From Saccharospirillum salsuginis (GTDB taxonomy: Bacteria > Pseudomonadota > Gammaproteobacteria > Pseudomonadales > Natronospirillaceae), in assembly GCF_014651855.1 (NCBI RefSeq), contig NZ_BMXR01000012.1, positions 86,769 to 150,768 on the forward strand: a stretch of 64,000 nt of DNA, written 5' to 3'. Shown here piece by piece: positions 1 to 8,949 of the stretch. The notes below the pieces were generated by a model that saw only the letters and a program-made list of their open reading frames with translations, was not told where the DNA came from and searched no databases. Made by a program: the position numbers and the translations under genes. Numbering within the stretch: the first letter of the stretch is position 1; every line of letters begins with the position of its first letter.

Positions 1-81
1 GGGCAACAGACGCTCCCGGACGTCGACAGGCAAGGCGGCAAGGAGATGGTTTCGTTCGGCGTGCTTGGCTGGCGGCGTCAT
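1..81 (-). CDS. Crp/Fnr-type regulator, N-terminus only (runs off the left edge)
   Basis: Only the first 27 codons lie in the window, reading leftwards from an ATG at 81. An AGGAG ribosome-binding site sits 6 nt upstream of that ATG. The peptide begins MTPPAKHAERNHLLAALP and continues VDVRERLLP. The pattern of Asn, then Leu-Leu-Ala-Ala-Leu-Pro, then Glu-Arg-Leu-Leu-Pro is typical of the start of cyclic-nucleotide-binding (Crp/Fnr) regulators just before the cNMP domain. The identification rests on this short stretch and is therefore tentative. Confidence 0.5.
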   Translation of the reverse strand, partial: MTPPAKHAERNHLLAALPVDVRERLLP

Positions 82-178
82 CCGGGTACTCCTGACTACT
101 ACAAGATGACTGCCAGTGTAGTGCACTTTAAACGCCCTGAGGACGTTATCTCACACCGTTCTTTGGAGGGGAGGACTT

Positions 179-313
179 GTGGGCTATGAATTTCCCGGGC
201 ACACCTAAATACATCCGTGTCGTCCTTTCATGCCTTGTCCACATCCCAACCGTCCGTGTAGGTTCGTCCTCGCTCTACCTGAGCACAGACTGCCCGGGAA
301 ATTCATAGCCCAC
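179..313. repeat. 135-bp element with perfect 23-bp terminal inverted repeats
   Basis: The left arm (179-201, starting GTGGGCTATGAATTTCCCGG) is the exact reverse complement of the right arm (291-313). About 89 bp lie between the arms, with no open reading frame that looks coding. The element sits in the gap between two divergent regulator and permease-side sequences. Such a structure could be a MITE-like remnant, an intergenic hairpin repeat or a large operator. No target-site duplication is evident. The rest of the 82-426 gap shows nothing else recognisable. Confidence 0.7.
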
Positions 314-426
314 TCTGGTTACTCCTTCTTGTTCAATCCCTCTTCTACTACCCAGTGGAGTAAATTACTGGCCTTGTCATCCGGGGTCTGTACGCTAACG
401 AACAGATTGAAAAAAAGTGTTAGAAA

Positions 427-1860
427 TCAGGTGGTGTGTTCGTCCGGAGCCACGGTGTCCGCCGTGAGCATCTCAGGCTCGTCGGCGGACGTCCTGTCCT
501 GCGGTAGATACAGGTTCAGCACTATAGCCGTAAACGCACCCAGGCTAACCGGTGTGCCGAAGATGTTCCGGACGGTTTCAGGCAGGGCCTGGAGCACGTC
601 CGGCGCACCGGCGACACCCATCCCCAAACCGATGGAAGTGGCGATGATCAGGATATTGCGTCGGTTCAACTCGGACTGGGCCAGAATCTTCACACCCGCT
701 GCGGCAACCGTACCGAACATGATCAGAGTGGCGCCGCCGAGCACCGGCTTCGGCATCTGCTGCAGTATGCCACCGATGACCGGAAACAAGCCCAGCAGTA
801 CCAGAATCCCGGCGACGTACAACGCGACATGGCGACTGGCCACGCCGGTGAGCTGAATCACACCGTTGTTCTGACTGAAAGTGGTCATCGGCATGCTGTT
901 GAAAGTGGCGGCAATGGCCGAATTCACCCCGTCCGCCATAACGCCGGACTTGATGCGCCTCATATAGACGGGCCCCTTGACCGGTTGCTGGGAGACCATC
1001 GAATTGGCCGTCAGATCGCCGGTGGTTTCCAGCGATGTCACCACAAAAATGATGGCGAGCGACAGGAAAGCGGCGATGTCGAACGAAAAACCGAACTTGA
1101 ACGGTTGTGGCACCGCCACCAAGGGCAGCGAGCCCAGCGTGCTGAAATCCACCTTGCCCATAAACCAGGCCACCACGAACCCGACCGCCAACCCGATGAT
1201 CACACTGCTCAGGCGCAACAGTGGGTGGCGGAACCGGTTCACCAAAACGATGGTGACCAAAACCAGCCCACCCAACGCCAGGTTCTGCAACGAGCCGAGG
1301 TCTTCAGCGCCCTGTCCACCGGCCAGGTCGGTCATGCCGACGGAGACGAGGGAAAGGCCGATGATGGTGATGACGGTGCCGGTAACGACCGGTGTAATCA
1401 CACGCCCCAGCCTGTGAATAAACTGACTGAGAAACACCTCGACAAAGGCGGCCAGGAAACACACTCCGAAAATGGTGGACAGTATCTCCTCGGGCGTACC
1501 GCCGCGATTTTTGACCACGAAACCGATGCTGAGAATGGTACTGAGGAACGCGAAACTGGTGCCCTGAACGCACAATAAACCGGACCCCACCGGGCCTATG
1601 CGCCGGGCCTGAATAAAGGTGCCGATGCCGGAGACGATCAGCGCCATGCTCACCAGATATGGCACGTATTCGCCCAACCCCAGCACACCGCCGATGATCA
1701 ACGTCGGCGTGATAATTCCAATAAAGCTCGCCAAGACATGCTGAACGGCGGCAAAAACCGTCGGCCCCAGGCCCGGCTTGTCCTCCAGGCCGTAGATGAG
1801 ATCACCGTTACGTTGCGCATCGGGGGCTCGGTCGTCGGTATAGGGTTGCTTGTCTGCCAT
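427..1860 (-). CDS. NCS2-family nucleobase (xanthine/urate/uracil) permease
   Basis: A 477-residue inner-membrane protein with about 12-14 hydrophobic segments, the normal length for nucleobase:cation symporter-2 (NCS2) proteins. These import xanthine, urate or uracil with a proton or sodium ion. The NCS2 signature is visible as TFSQNNGVIQLTGVASRHV in the C-terminal half, and the N-terminal part has the usual GLGPTVFAAVQHVLASF. Hydrophilic tails occur at both ends (residues 1-35 and the last ~25). The start ATG at 1860 has AGGAG about 12 nt upstream. The overall look is closer to the bacterial urate/xanthine branch (UacT, XanP) than to UraA, but the substrate cannot be fixed from sequence alone. 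No purine catabolism genes are next to it. Confidence 0.9.
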   Translation of the reverse strand: MADKQPYTDDRAPDAQRNGDLIYGLEDKPGLGPTVFAAVQHVLASFIGIITPTLIIGGVLGLGEYVPYLVSMALIVSGIGTFIQARRIGPVGSGLLCVQGTSFAFLSTILSIGFVVKNRGGTPEEILSTIFGVCFLAAFVEVFLSQFIHRLGRVITPVVTGTVITIIGLSLVSVGMTDLAGGQGAEDLGSLQNLALGGLVLVTIVLVNRFRHPLLRLSSVIIGLAVGFVVAWFMGKVDFSTLGSLPLVAVPQPFKFGFSFDIAAFLSLAIIFVVTSLETTGDLTANSMVSQQPVKGPVYMRRIKSGVMADGVNSAIAATFNSMPMTTFSQNNGVIQLTGVASRHVALYVAGILVLLGLFPVIGGILQQMPKPVLGGATLIMFGTVAAAGVKILAQSELNRRNILIIATSIGLGMGVAGAPDVLQALPETVRNIFGTPVSLGAFTAIVLNLYLPQDRTSADEPEMLTADTVAPDEHTT

Positions 1861-1925
1861 GGTCTGCTTCTGCTCCTTTTGTCGGTAATCGCCACCATGG
1901 GCAGAGTCTAGATGGTTTTATTCAT

Positions 1926-2032
1926 TTCGCGGGCGGGCGCTGCATCCGGACATCACCCGAGTGGCGACGGCGATCCGCGAACCGGGCGCGATGTCGGCCT
2001 GGCTGGATACGCTGATACCGGTCCGGGATTAG
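1926..2032 (+). pseudogene. possible C-terminal remnant of an unidentified protein
   Basis: A short plus-strand stretch between the permease and the MFS gene reads as a plausible protein tail, including LHPDITRVATAIREPGAMSA followed by WLDTLIPVRD and a stop at 2030-2032. It has no start codon and no ribosome-binding site of its own. It looks like the last ~35 residues of a deleted gene, but it may be chance coding potential in GC-rich DNA. The family is not recognised. Confidence 0.2.
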
Positions 2033-2120
2033 GACGCTGAGTTCAATATCGGCCCGGGCATTGTTCAGCGGATCAGGGCAGGCATAATCGTCGGCCCAGT
2101 CCGAATACGAACCGCCGTCC

Positions 2121-3302
2121 ATGCCCGACCGCCCGAACAGCTCCGCGCTCACCCTGGCCATCGCCGGCTTCTTCTTCATGACCGCCGGTCTCGGCAGCCG
2201 TCCCCTGGTTCCGCTGTTTGCCCGCGAGTTGAGCATCGGCCCCGGCGAACTGGGGGTTTTGGTGGCCGCCTATGCGGTCATCCCGCTGTTCATCGCCGTG
2301 CGCATCGGCCAGTGGATCGACCGGCACGGTACCCGACGCCTGCTGATCGCCAGCGCCGCCGTCTGTTGCCTGTCCATCGCCATGCTCTTCGTGCTGGACA
2401 ACCGGTTCGGACTCTACCTGTCTCAGGTGATATCCGGCAGCGCTTTCACCGCCTTCGCCCTCGCCGCCCAGAACAACGCCGGCGCCCGCAATCCGGACCC
2501 GGCCATTCGCGAGAAGAACATCGCCGTGTTCAGCATGGGCGTCGCGCTCGGCAGCCTGGTCGGCCCGCTCGCGGCCGGTTTCCTGGCCGACGCGCTCGGC
2601 CACGCCCCGGCGTTTCTGATACTTGGCGGGGTCGGCTTGCTGTCCGTCCCGATTCTGATCGCCCGCGTGCCGGAAGTCCGCAACCCCGGTAAAAGAACCC
2701 GCTCCACCGACGAATCCCGCAGCCCCCTGCGCGTGCTCAAATACCACCCCTACCTGGGACGCACCTTCCTGATCGGCGCACTCATCCTGTTCGGCAAGGA
2801 CATCTACATCGCCTACTTCCCGCTCTATGCCGCCGAGATCGGTATCTCCGCCTCGGTCATCGGCGTCATCGTCGGCCTTCACAACGGCGGGGGTGTCGTG
2901 TCGCGATTCATGCTGTTGCGACTGGTGAAAGCGGTGGGCCGGTCGCGGTTGATCGTGCTGTCGATTCTGATCAGTGGTGTCGGGTTCCTGTTTATTCCGG
3001 TGCTTGGCGGTGTGGTCGGACTGACCACCCTGTCCGTTCTGCTCGGGCTCGGTTTGGGCCTGGGACAACCGCTGTCCATATCCACGGCCATTAACCTGTC
3101 GCCGCAGGACAAGGTCGGTGAAGTCCTGGGGTTTCGGTTAACCTGCAACCGCCTGACCCAGGTGTTCGGGCCGCTGGCTTTAGGGTCGCTGGCGGCCGTG
3201 GCCGGTGTCAGTGGTGTGTTTTGGGTGGTCGGTTTGGTGTTGGCATTGGGGAGTGTTAAGACTCGGATTCCATTGGATGCATCCAATGATGTAGAGCACT
3301 AG
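2121..3302 (+). CDS. major facilitator superfamily (MFS) transporter
   Basis: A 393-residue polytopic membrane protein with twelve predicted hydrophobic helices in two six-helix halves. The halves are separated by a charged loop near residues 190-205 (EVRNPGKRTRSTDESRSP). Loop 2-3 carries the MFS signature form G-x-W-x-D-R-x-G-T-R-R (GQWIDRHGTRR). The fold and length fit a 12-TM sugar or drug:H+ antiporter-like MFS protein, but the substrate is not predictable. The gene is transcribed away from the NCS2 permease and shares a ~260-bp gap with it. The ATG at 2121 is the first in-frame start that precedes the first helix. Confidence 0.85.
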   Translation: MPDRPNSSALTLAIAGFFFMTAGLGSRPLVPLFARELSIGPGELGVLVAAYAVIPLFIAVRIGQWIDRHGTRRLLIASAAVCCLSIAMLFVLDNRFGLYLSQVISGSAFTAFALAAQNNAGARNPDPAIREKNIAVFSMGVALGSLVGPLAAGFLADALGHAPAFLILGGVGLLSVPILIARVPEVRNPGKRTRSTDESRSPLRVLKYHPYLGRTFLIGALILFGKDIYIAYFPLYAAEIGISASVIGVIVGLHNGGGVVSRFMLLRLVKAVGRSRLIVLSILISGVGFLFIPVLGGVVGLTTLSVLLGLGLGLGQPLSISTAINLSPQDKVGEVLGFRLTCNRLTQVFGPLALGSLAAVAGVSGVFWVVGLVLALGSVKTRIPLDASNDVEH

Positions 3303-3525
3303 TTTTTCCACCGACGATAGATACCGGGGGGGGTGGATGGAATTCGTCCAACAATGAACACGACAACTCAATCAGGAACACTGCCGTATCTCTGAATTGG
3401 TCTGAATTTTCATTGAAAAAAAAGCGTTCAAGCCAGGGTTAGGTGTAACATCTGTCCGCTTCTGGTTTTACCGGGTTACTCCACGCTGATAGACTCCAGC
3501 TTCCGCAGTAAACAAGACTTGCCCA

Positions 3526-3786
3526 ATGACAAAAGTTCTCGCCCCACTATTGCTGGTCCTGGCCGGCACTGCTTTTGCGAATCAGGAACTCGAGCAAACG
3601 ACGTCCGCTCATATTGTAAACCTTACTTCTATTGATAAAGAGGTATGGATCAACGGAGAGCAATACTCTATAAGCCCCAGTTCTGGCATCAGTGTCCCCT
3701 GCCTTGATGGGGAAGAAGTCGAACTCCAGCAGGACACACAGTTAACTTACATTCCCTGTGGTGAAGTCGTGGAGATGCAGTTGTGA
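3526..3786 (+). CDS. small exported protein of unknown function
   Basis: An 86-residue protein with a clear Sec signal peptide (MTKVLAPLLLVLAGTAFA, probable cleavage after the Ala-Phe-Ala at ~18). A ~68-residue acidic, beta-rich mature part follows and contains two cysteines. No domain is recognised. Its stop overlaps the start of the next gene by 4 nt (GTGA), so the two are almost certainly co-translated. Both are low in GC compared with their neighbours, which is common for strain-specific small envelope genes. Confidence 0.65.
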   Translation: MTKVLAPLLLVLAGTAFANQELEQTTSAHIVNLTSIDKEVWINGEQYSISPSSGISVPCLDGEEVELQQDTQLTYIPCGEVVEMQL

Positions 3787-4073
3787 AAAAAACAATCATC
3801 AGTCTGTTTGCTCTCTCGGCTCTGACAGCCTGCTCACCGGAAAACCCGGATGGATCGGATGCGACCACATACTCTTCCTGCCGAATCACATCATCGGAAG
3901 CAATATTGGCATCAGATCGAGCCAATGACTTGAACCAGTGTTGGGATGGTGTTGATTACGAAGAGAAAAACAAAGCCATGGCCTGGTGTTCACAGAAAGT
4001 ATCCAATTACATTTCCAGCAACTATGTATTTGGTCACACCGTCAGATACGAAGTTGCTTCGAATAACTGCTAA
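3783..4073 (+). CDS. small cysteine-rich lipoprotein
   Basis: A 96-residue protein starting at a GTG that overlaps the preceding stop codon. The first 18 residues form a lipoprotein signal ending in a lipobox (LSALTAC), so Cys18 is the likely lipidated residue. The mature part has five more cysteines, including the last residue, and no recognised domain. It is translationally coupled to the exported 86-aa protein, and the pair probably acts together in the envelope. The gap 4074-4290 holds no gene and no obvious terminator with a T-tract. Confidence 0.6.
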   Translation: MKKTIISLFALSALTACSPENPDGSDATTYSSCRITSSEAILASDRANDLNQCWDGVDYEEKNKAMAWCSQKVSNYISSNYVFGHTVRYEVASNNC

Positions 4074-4290
4074 CTGCCAGTTGCAAATGTAACACTACAA
4101 TTTCTATCTTTACCGGCAGGCATCCTGATTCAGACAGTCAGTATGCCTGTTTTTGTAAGGTTTCTCTGTTCCCGGAAGAAAATAAGGCTCATCCTTCAAG
4201 TAAGGAACACCATCAGATCGACAGGGAAACGAATGCCTGATACGTTTATCTGGATTGGTTCGAACCCTTCAGACTGAGAGAATCCAGCCC

Positions 4291-5064
4291 ATGTCTCAAT
4301 CCCACAACATCGCCCTGCTGATCGACTGCGATAACGTCAGTCATCGTGCGATTGAAGGCGTCCTGCAGGAACTGGCCAAATACGGCAAGGTGAACGTGCG
4401 CCACGCCCACGGCAACTGGAACAGCCCCACGATCAAAGGCTGGATTGAAAAGCTGCACCCCAACGCCATTCGCCCGGTTCAGCAGTTCGCGTTCACCAAG
4501 GGCAAGAATGCCACCGACGCGTCGATGATCATCGACGCCATGGATCTGCTGTACAGCGGTAACGTCTCCGCCTTTGCCCTGATGACCAGCGACAGCGACT
4601 TCACACCCCTGGTACTGCGCCTGCTGGAGAGCGGCCTGACAGTCTACGGCTTCGGCGAACAAAAGACGCCTCAGCCCTTCGTCGATGCCTGCTCGCAGTT
4701 CATCTACACCGAAAACCTGGAATACATCGAAGAAGCGGACGAACCGGTTCCGGCCGCGACCGCCACGAAAACAACAAGCCCCCCGAAAAAGGCGACGCCA
4801 CCGGACAACAAAAAACTGAGTCGTAAGGAACTGCGTGGCAACACCAGCCTGGTGCGGCTGCTGCGCACCGCCGTTGAACAGACATCCGACGACGATGGCT
4901 GGGCGCATCTTGGTGCGGTAGGCACCTATATCTCGAACAACAGTTCGTTCTCACCGGTGAACTACGGCTACAAAAAACTCAGCGACCTAATCAAAGCGTC
5001 TGAGCTGTTTGAAGTGCGCACCAATAACAAAGTGATACACGTCAAAGACAGTCGATCCCATTGA
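4291..5064 (+). CDS. NYN (PIN-like) domain protein with C-terminal OST-HTH/LOTUS domain
   Basis: A 257-residue protein of the LabA/DUF88 type. The N-terminal NYN nuclease-like domain (~residues 5-145) shows the acidic motifs of the family: ALLIDCDN near the start, DASMIIDAMDLL and the SDSDF motif (ALMTSDSDFTPLV). A Lys/Pro-rich linker leads to an OST-HTH (LOTUS) domain at ~175-255, a module proposed to bind RNA. Such proteins are suspected RNA-processing enzymes, and the substrate is unknown. The ATG at 4291 is preferred over an in-frame TTG at 4255 because the domain begins directly after it. The gene stands alone. Confidence 0.85.
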   Translation: MSQSHNIALLIDCDNVSHRAIEGVLQELAKYGKVNVRHAHGNWNSPTIKGWIEKLHPNAIRPVQQFAFTKGKNATDASMIIDAMDLLYSGNVSAFALMTSDSDFTPLVLRLLESGLTVYGFGEQKTPQPFVDACSQFIYTENLEYIEEADEPVPAATATKTTSPPKKATPPDNKKLSRKELRGNTSLVRLLRTAVEQTSDDDGWAHLGAVGTYISNNSSFSPVNYGYKKLSDLIKASELFEVRTNNKVIHVKDSRSH

Positions 5065-5154
5065 TCGCATTTTATTGAATACGTCAGCTTAGCCCGAGAT
5101 TTCCAGTTCAGAATTCCGACGCGGCACCACTGTGGAGCCGCGCCAAGTCCGCCT

Positions 5155-6690
5155 TTACAACGAATCCCCCGCCGACAATCGCACCCGGAACTCGCCATTG
5201 GTGACGGACTCTTTCGCGCCATCGATGTCGCTGTGCACGGTGGCGGTGAAAGTGCCGGTGACAACATCGGTCGTCCCGGATGTATCCCGCACCACGTTGC
5301 TGAACTGACAGGCGCCGTTTGTGTCTTCCCCGGTGCTGAAGCCTTCCGGGTTGGTAGTGTCCGGGTCGGCGGCGTCCGGTACGATGCCGACATAGGCGGC
5401 CGAGCCGTTGCCGCAGCTCTGGCTGGCGGTATCCGGGTCGAACGTCAGCGTCCAGCTGGTGACGCCCTCCGGAGAGGTGTTGTTTTCCTCACCGGCATTG
5501 ATGGTCAGCGCGCCGCCGAAGCTGAGCACCGAGTTGATGTTGGCCACGGTGTATTGGGTGTTGCCCAGACAGCCGGCGATGCCGAATTCGTCGCTCGCCA
5601 GGCCGTTCGATGCACTGCATTCGGCGTTGCCACCGCCATCGTCCGGAGCACTCAGCGGGTCGGTATCGATGCCGTTGTATCCGCTCACGGCGGTTTGCAG
5701 AGCGCTGGTGCCGTAGGAGGACGCCCGACTGCTCAAGGCCTGTTGCCACTCGGTGGCCAGGTCGGTGTAGGACGCAGTGGTGTTGCCCAGCGCGTAGTTG
5801 CCATCGAGCGTGCCGTCTTCCAGGTCGGACGCCAGATGCGCCATCGAGACCAGCCCCGGGTAGGCAGTGCCGCTGGCCAGGTCCGCCAGGGCGGCGAGGC
5901 GCAGTGCGTACTGGTCCGCCGGTGACGCATCCAGCGAGGCCGTGGTGGTGGCGCTGGTGAACGGCGTCGGTGGTGTGAGCAGGCTGTCCAGTTCCGGCGC
6001 CAGGCTGGTGCGGATGCGCTCGTTCAGATCCCGCACGTCGGCGGCATCCAACGGGTAGAGGTCGAGTTGTCCGGCCCCCTGAACCGCCAGGGTGGTGAGC
6101 GGCGTGATCGCCACGTCGCCACCGGGTTCGGGCGCCAGCGACATCATTACGGTGGTGCGGTCGTTCTGCAGTCGCTCGCTGCCGACGATGTCTTCGGGGA
6201 AAAAGACACTGTCCGGGTAGAACACGCTATCCGGATAAAAGACGCTGTCCGGATAGAATACGCTGTCGGGGTAAAACACACTGTCCGGGTAAAAGACGCT
6301 GTCGGGATAGGCCTTCGTGGAACTGCCGATGGACTCGTCGTAATAGGCGGCGTCTTCATCGACCACCGCCAGGTAGAGTACCGGCCCGTCGTAACCTTCG
6401 ATGACCAGTTCCCCGCTTTGGCCCTGTTCATTGGACAAGGCCGCCGCCAGGAAAACGTCCTCTTCGTTGGGGGCCTGTTCACCCGGGCCGACCAGCCGAT
6501 CCGCTCGCAGGGCGACGATGATGGCGTTGTCCACAGGGCCGAGGCTCGCCATGATTTGGGTGCTGGTCCGGGTCGTGTCCGAGTCGTCCTGATCGGCCGG
6601 GTCGCCGGAGCCTCCGCTGTTGCAACCGGCAACCGCCGCCAGCGCGACCGAGAATGACAGGGCGAGATTCAATGAGACAGGGCTCTTCAT
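5155..6690 (-). CDS. large lipoprotein with tandem YPDSVF repeats
   Basis: A 511-residue predicted lipoprotein. The signal peptide ends in a lipobox-like ALAAVAGC, giving the likely lipidated Cys near residue 23. A Gly/Asp/Ser linker follows, then a ~130-residue region, six perfect copies of YPDSVF, and a ~330-residue C-terminal part rich in Asp, Thr and Ala. That part contains late cysteines that may form disulfides. No family is recognised with confidence; the repeat-to-tail arrangement recalls surface-exposed lipoproteins. The ATG at 6690 is chosen because the signal peptide starts there; upstream in-frame codons lack an RBS. The neighbouring AraC gene lies 114 nt upstream in the same direction and could regulate it. 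Confidence 0.75.
   Translation of the reverse strand: MKSPVSLNLALSFSVALAAVAGCNSGGSGDPADQDDSDTTRTSTQIMASLGPVDNAIIVALRADRLVGPGEQAPNEEDVFLAAALSNEQGQSGELVIEGYDGPVLYLAVVDEDAAYYDESIGSSTKAYPDSVFYPDSVFYPDSVFYPDSVFYPDSVFYPDSVFFPEDIVGSERLQNDRTTVMMSLAPEPGGDVAITPLTTLAVQGAGQLDLYPLDAADVRDLNERIRTSLAPELDSLLTPPTPFTSATTTASLDASPADQYALRLAALADLASGTAYPGLVSMAHLASDLEDGTLDGNYALGNTTASYTDLATEWQQALSSRASSYGTSALQTAVSGYNGIDTDPLSAPDDGGGNAECSASNGLASDEFGIAGCLGNTQYTVANINSVLSFGGALTINAGEENNTSPEGVTSWTLTFDPDTASQSCGNGSAAYVGIVPDAADPDTTNPEGFSTGEDTNGACQFSNVVRDTSGTTDVVTGTFTATVHSDIDGAKESVTNGEFRVRLSAGDSL
6202..6309 (-). repeat. six tandem 18-bp units encoding YPDSVF
   Basis: Six head-to-tail 18-bp units in phase with the lipoprotein reading frame. 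They encode identical hexapeptides although the DNA units differ at synonymous positions (for example CCC/CCG for Pro and TAC/TAT for Tyr). The preserved peptide with silent differences points to selection on the protein repeat. A seventh, degenerate unit reading FFPEDI follows directly. Confidence 0.95.
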
Positions 6691-6803
6691 GGCACTTCCT
6701 CTCTGGATGCAGTTCACCCAGAGCCTACAGCAGGCACCCCACCGATTAATTGTAAAAACTGGACGTCTTTCGACCGGCGATTCACAACCGTTTACCGAAG
6801 CGT

Positions 6804-7637
6804 TTACAGCCGCGTCAGAAAGCTCTTCAGAAAGCTGTCCGGGTGATTGAGGAACCCCAGGGGATTGGTGCCGACCAGGCGCTGAAAATCCTTGATGAAG
6901 TGCGCCTGATCGTAATACCCGGCCCAGGCGGCCAGTTCCTGCAGCGTGGCCTGGTCGTCGGTGTCTAGCGCGGTGAGCACCTGGCGGATTTGAACCACCT
7001 TGGCGTAATGCTTCGGGCCGACGCCGACCACAACGCTGAAGGTGCGATTCAGTTGCCGGTGGCTGACCGCGCACCGCTCGGCGAGTTCGTCGATGGCAAT
7101 CCGCCCGCTGGCCTGCTCGATCAACTGTACCGCGCGGTCGACCCGGTCCGTCTCAGCCGCGTGTGGAACCTTGCCCATCAGATAGTGTTCCAGCCAATGA
7201 TGTCGACCGTCCGCGGTGGTTTCTTTCCCGAGTACCGCGGCCAATTCGTTGGCTTCGCGGGCACCCACCAGATCGCCGAAAGCGATCGTCCTGTCGGATA
7301 ATGCCCGACAATCCACATGAAACAACCGGTGGAAACCGGTGGCCGTGAACTCGACGCCCGCCAGACCCGAATGCCCCTGAATCCGGGTCCAGGGCATCTC
7401 TCTTTGGAGCTGTCCGCCGACAAACAGCGGCGCTAACCTGTAAAGCACCTGGTCGCTGAACCGCATGTACTGGGGCGCACCGAAGTTGTAGCTCAGGTAG
7501 ATCGCACCCGTGGGCGGCACATAGAGACTGTAGGGCGCCGGCGAAGGGTTGTAGGTATGCAAAAAGTGCCGGACATAGGGCTGCAATTCGGAGCGGGGCA
7601 CCGTAATGTCGTGCTGCAGGTGTTTAGCCGGATCCAT
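6804..7637 (-). CDS. AraC-family transcriptional regulator
   Basis: A 277-residue regulator. The N-terminal ~150 residues form the ligand/dimerisation region of the DUF6597-type AraC proteins, with PYSLYVPPTGAIYLSYNFG and LFVGGQLQREMPW. The C-terminal ~100 residues carry the double helix-turn-helix, seen as IAIDELAERCAVSHRQLNRT and LQELAAWAGYYDQAHFIKDF. The ATG at 7637 has AGGAGCCC upstream and is preferred to the adjacent TTG. A truncated close paralogue of its N-terminal half lies at 22960-23280. Likely targets are the adjacent lipoprotein gene or the divergent metalloprotease gene; this is inference from position. Confidence 0.9.
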   Translation of the reverse strand: MDPAKHLQHDITVPRSELQPYVRHFLHTYNPSPAPYSLYVPPTGAIYLSYNFGAPQYMRFSDQVLYRLAPLFVGGQLQREMPWTRIQGHSGLAGVEFTATGFHRLFHVDCRALSDRTIAFGDLVGAREANELAAVLGKETTADGRHHWLEHYLMGKVPHAAETDRVDRAVQLIEQASGRIAIDELAERCAVSHRQLNRTFSVVVGVGPKHYAKVVQIRQVLTALDTDDQATLQELAAWAGYYDQAHFIKDFQRLVGTNPLGFLNHPDSFLKSFLTRL

Positions 7638-7831
7638 CAAGGGCTCCTGGTTCGTCTTACAGCGTCTTCTACACCGGTTTCGCCCGCACTTCCACCCGCC
7701 CCGGTGATCACAGAGTGGGGACGCCTTACTCCTTTACGTTCACTTACAAAACGAATACTCCGACCATTGGAGAGACCCGCCTCCCTGATCTACGGTAACG
7801 GGCCAACTTCGGTAGGAAGGAGGACGAAGTG

Positions 7832-8914
7832 ATGCCTAAACGCGTTCGAGCTCTCCTGACGCTCTTCGTGCCCGTCTCACTGCTGGCACTGGCCGGTTGC
7901 GACGACCCGAACACCACCACCACGGTCACCCGGGCCGAGGTGGAAGCCCGGCATTCGCCCATCATCGCCACGGATTCCGAAACCGTCACCGTCACGGCCG
8001 AAACCGATACCGACGCGACGGAATTCTGGACCTTTATTTTCGTCGACGGCACGCTGGAGGAGATCTGCGACAGCCAGACGTCCTGCTCCGTCACCGTCGG
8101 ACCGCTCAGCAGCACGCCACCGGGCGGTACCGGCACCGGCAGACCGGTGAACTACCACGCCATCGTGCTGCCGATTAAGTACGACGATTGCGATCTCGAC
8201 CCCTGCAACAACGAAGACCGCAACACCTTCGCCGTCACCGGCAACAACTACCAGTACGACCCGAACTCGGGCAACTACATTCCCGCGCTCGACCAGTCCC
8301 CCAGCTCAGACGCGGTGGACGTGGTGTTCCACATGGCCGGGGATTACACCAGCGGCAGCGACCTGACGAAGTCGTTCATCAGCGATGTAGAAGACAAGAT
8401 TTACGATGAATACGGCGCCCAGTCGATCATCGAAGACCAGATGCAGAACTTCAATTTCTGGGTCTATACCAAAAAAGCCAATGGTGACGACTGCGGCGTG
8501 CCGGACTCGAGCGTCAGTTCCAACATGGCCTTCCGCGACGCCGACGCCGTGCTGCATGTGGATACGTTCGGGGATTGCTCGATCGGCAGCCGCTTCTCGG
8601 CCGAAGGGCACGACACCAAGGCGTTCCTGCACGAGTCTGGCCACGGCGTGTTCAACATGGCCGACGAATACGACGGCGACACCAGCTATTTCGAACCGGC
8701 CAACGAACCGAACATTTTCAAAACCAGTAGCAACTGCACCAGCGAACAGACCAGCGAAGGCCGACCGACCTCCGCTTGCAGCCAGTTCACCTCCCGCCAG
8801 GGCGGCTGGTACAAGATCCACACCGGCAGCACCATCATGAGCTGGGGCACCACCGGGCAACCCTGGGGGACCGAAGGTGTGGAACACATGAACTGGTTCT
8901 TCAATAACCTGTAA
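7832..8914 (+). CDS. M64-like zinc metalloprotease lipoprotein
   Basis: A 360-residue lipoprotein with a strong RBS (AGGAAGGAGG at 7814-7823) and a lipobox (LLALAGC, Cys near 22). A Thr-rich linker is followed by a catalytic domain with zinc motif HESGH at residues 267-271 and, a few residues on, NMADEY. The HExxH followed by an (L/M)ADEY stretch is characteristic of the IgA-peptidase M64 family, in which the later Asp or Glu supplies a third ligand. Several cysteines suggest disulfides in the periplasm or outside the cell. It is followed 35 nt later by another exported protein, probably in the same operon. The substrate is unknown. Confidence 0.75.
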   Translation: MPKRVRALLTLFVPVSLLALAGCDDPNTTTTVTRAEVEARHSPIIATDSETVTVTAETDTDATEFWTFIFVDGTLEEICDSQTSCSVTVGPLSSTPPGGTGTGRPVNYHAIVLPIKYDDCDLDPCNNEDRNTFAVTGNNYQYDPNSGNYIPALDQSPSSDAVDVVFHMAGDYTSGSDLTKSFISDVEDKIYDEYGAQSIIEDQMQNFNFWVYTKKANGDDCGVPDSSVSSNMAFRDADAVLHVDTFGDCSIGSRFSAEGHDTKAFLHESGHGVFNMADEYDGDTSYFEPANEPNIFKTSSNCTSEQTSEGRPTSACSQFTSRQGGWYKIHTGSTIMSWGTTGQPWGTEGVEHMNWFFNNL

Positions 8915-8949
8915 GGCAAGCCGAGTCACAGATGTTAAGAGGTGCTTCG

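Noticed and set aside
1922..2236. Minus-strand 104-codon frame upstream of the MFS gene
   Set aside because: It covers the MFS start on the wrong strand and shows no RBS or domain.
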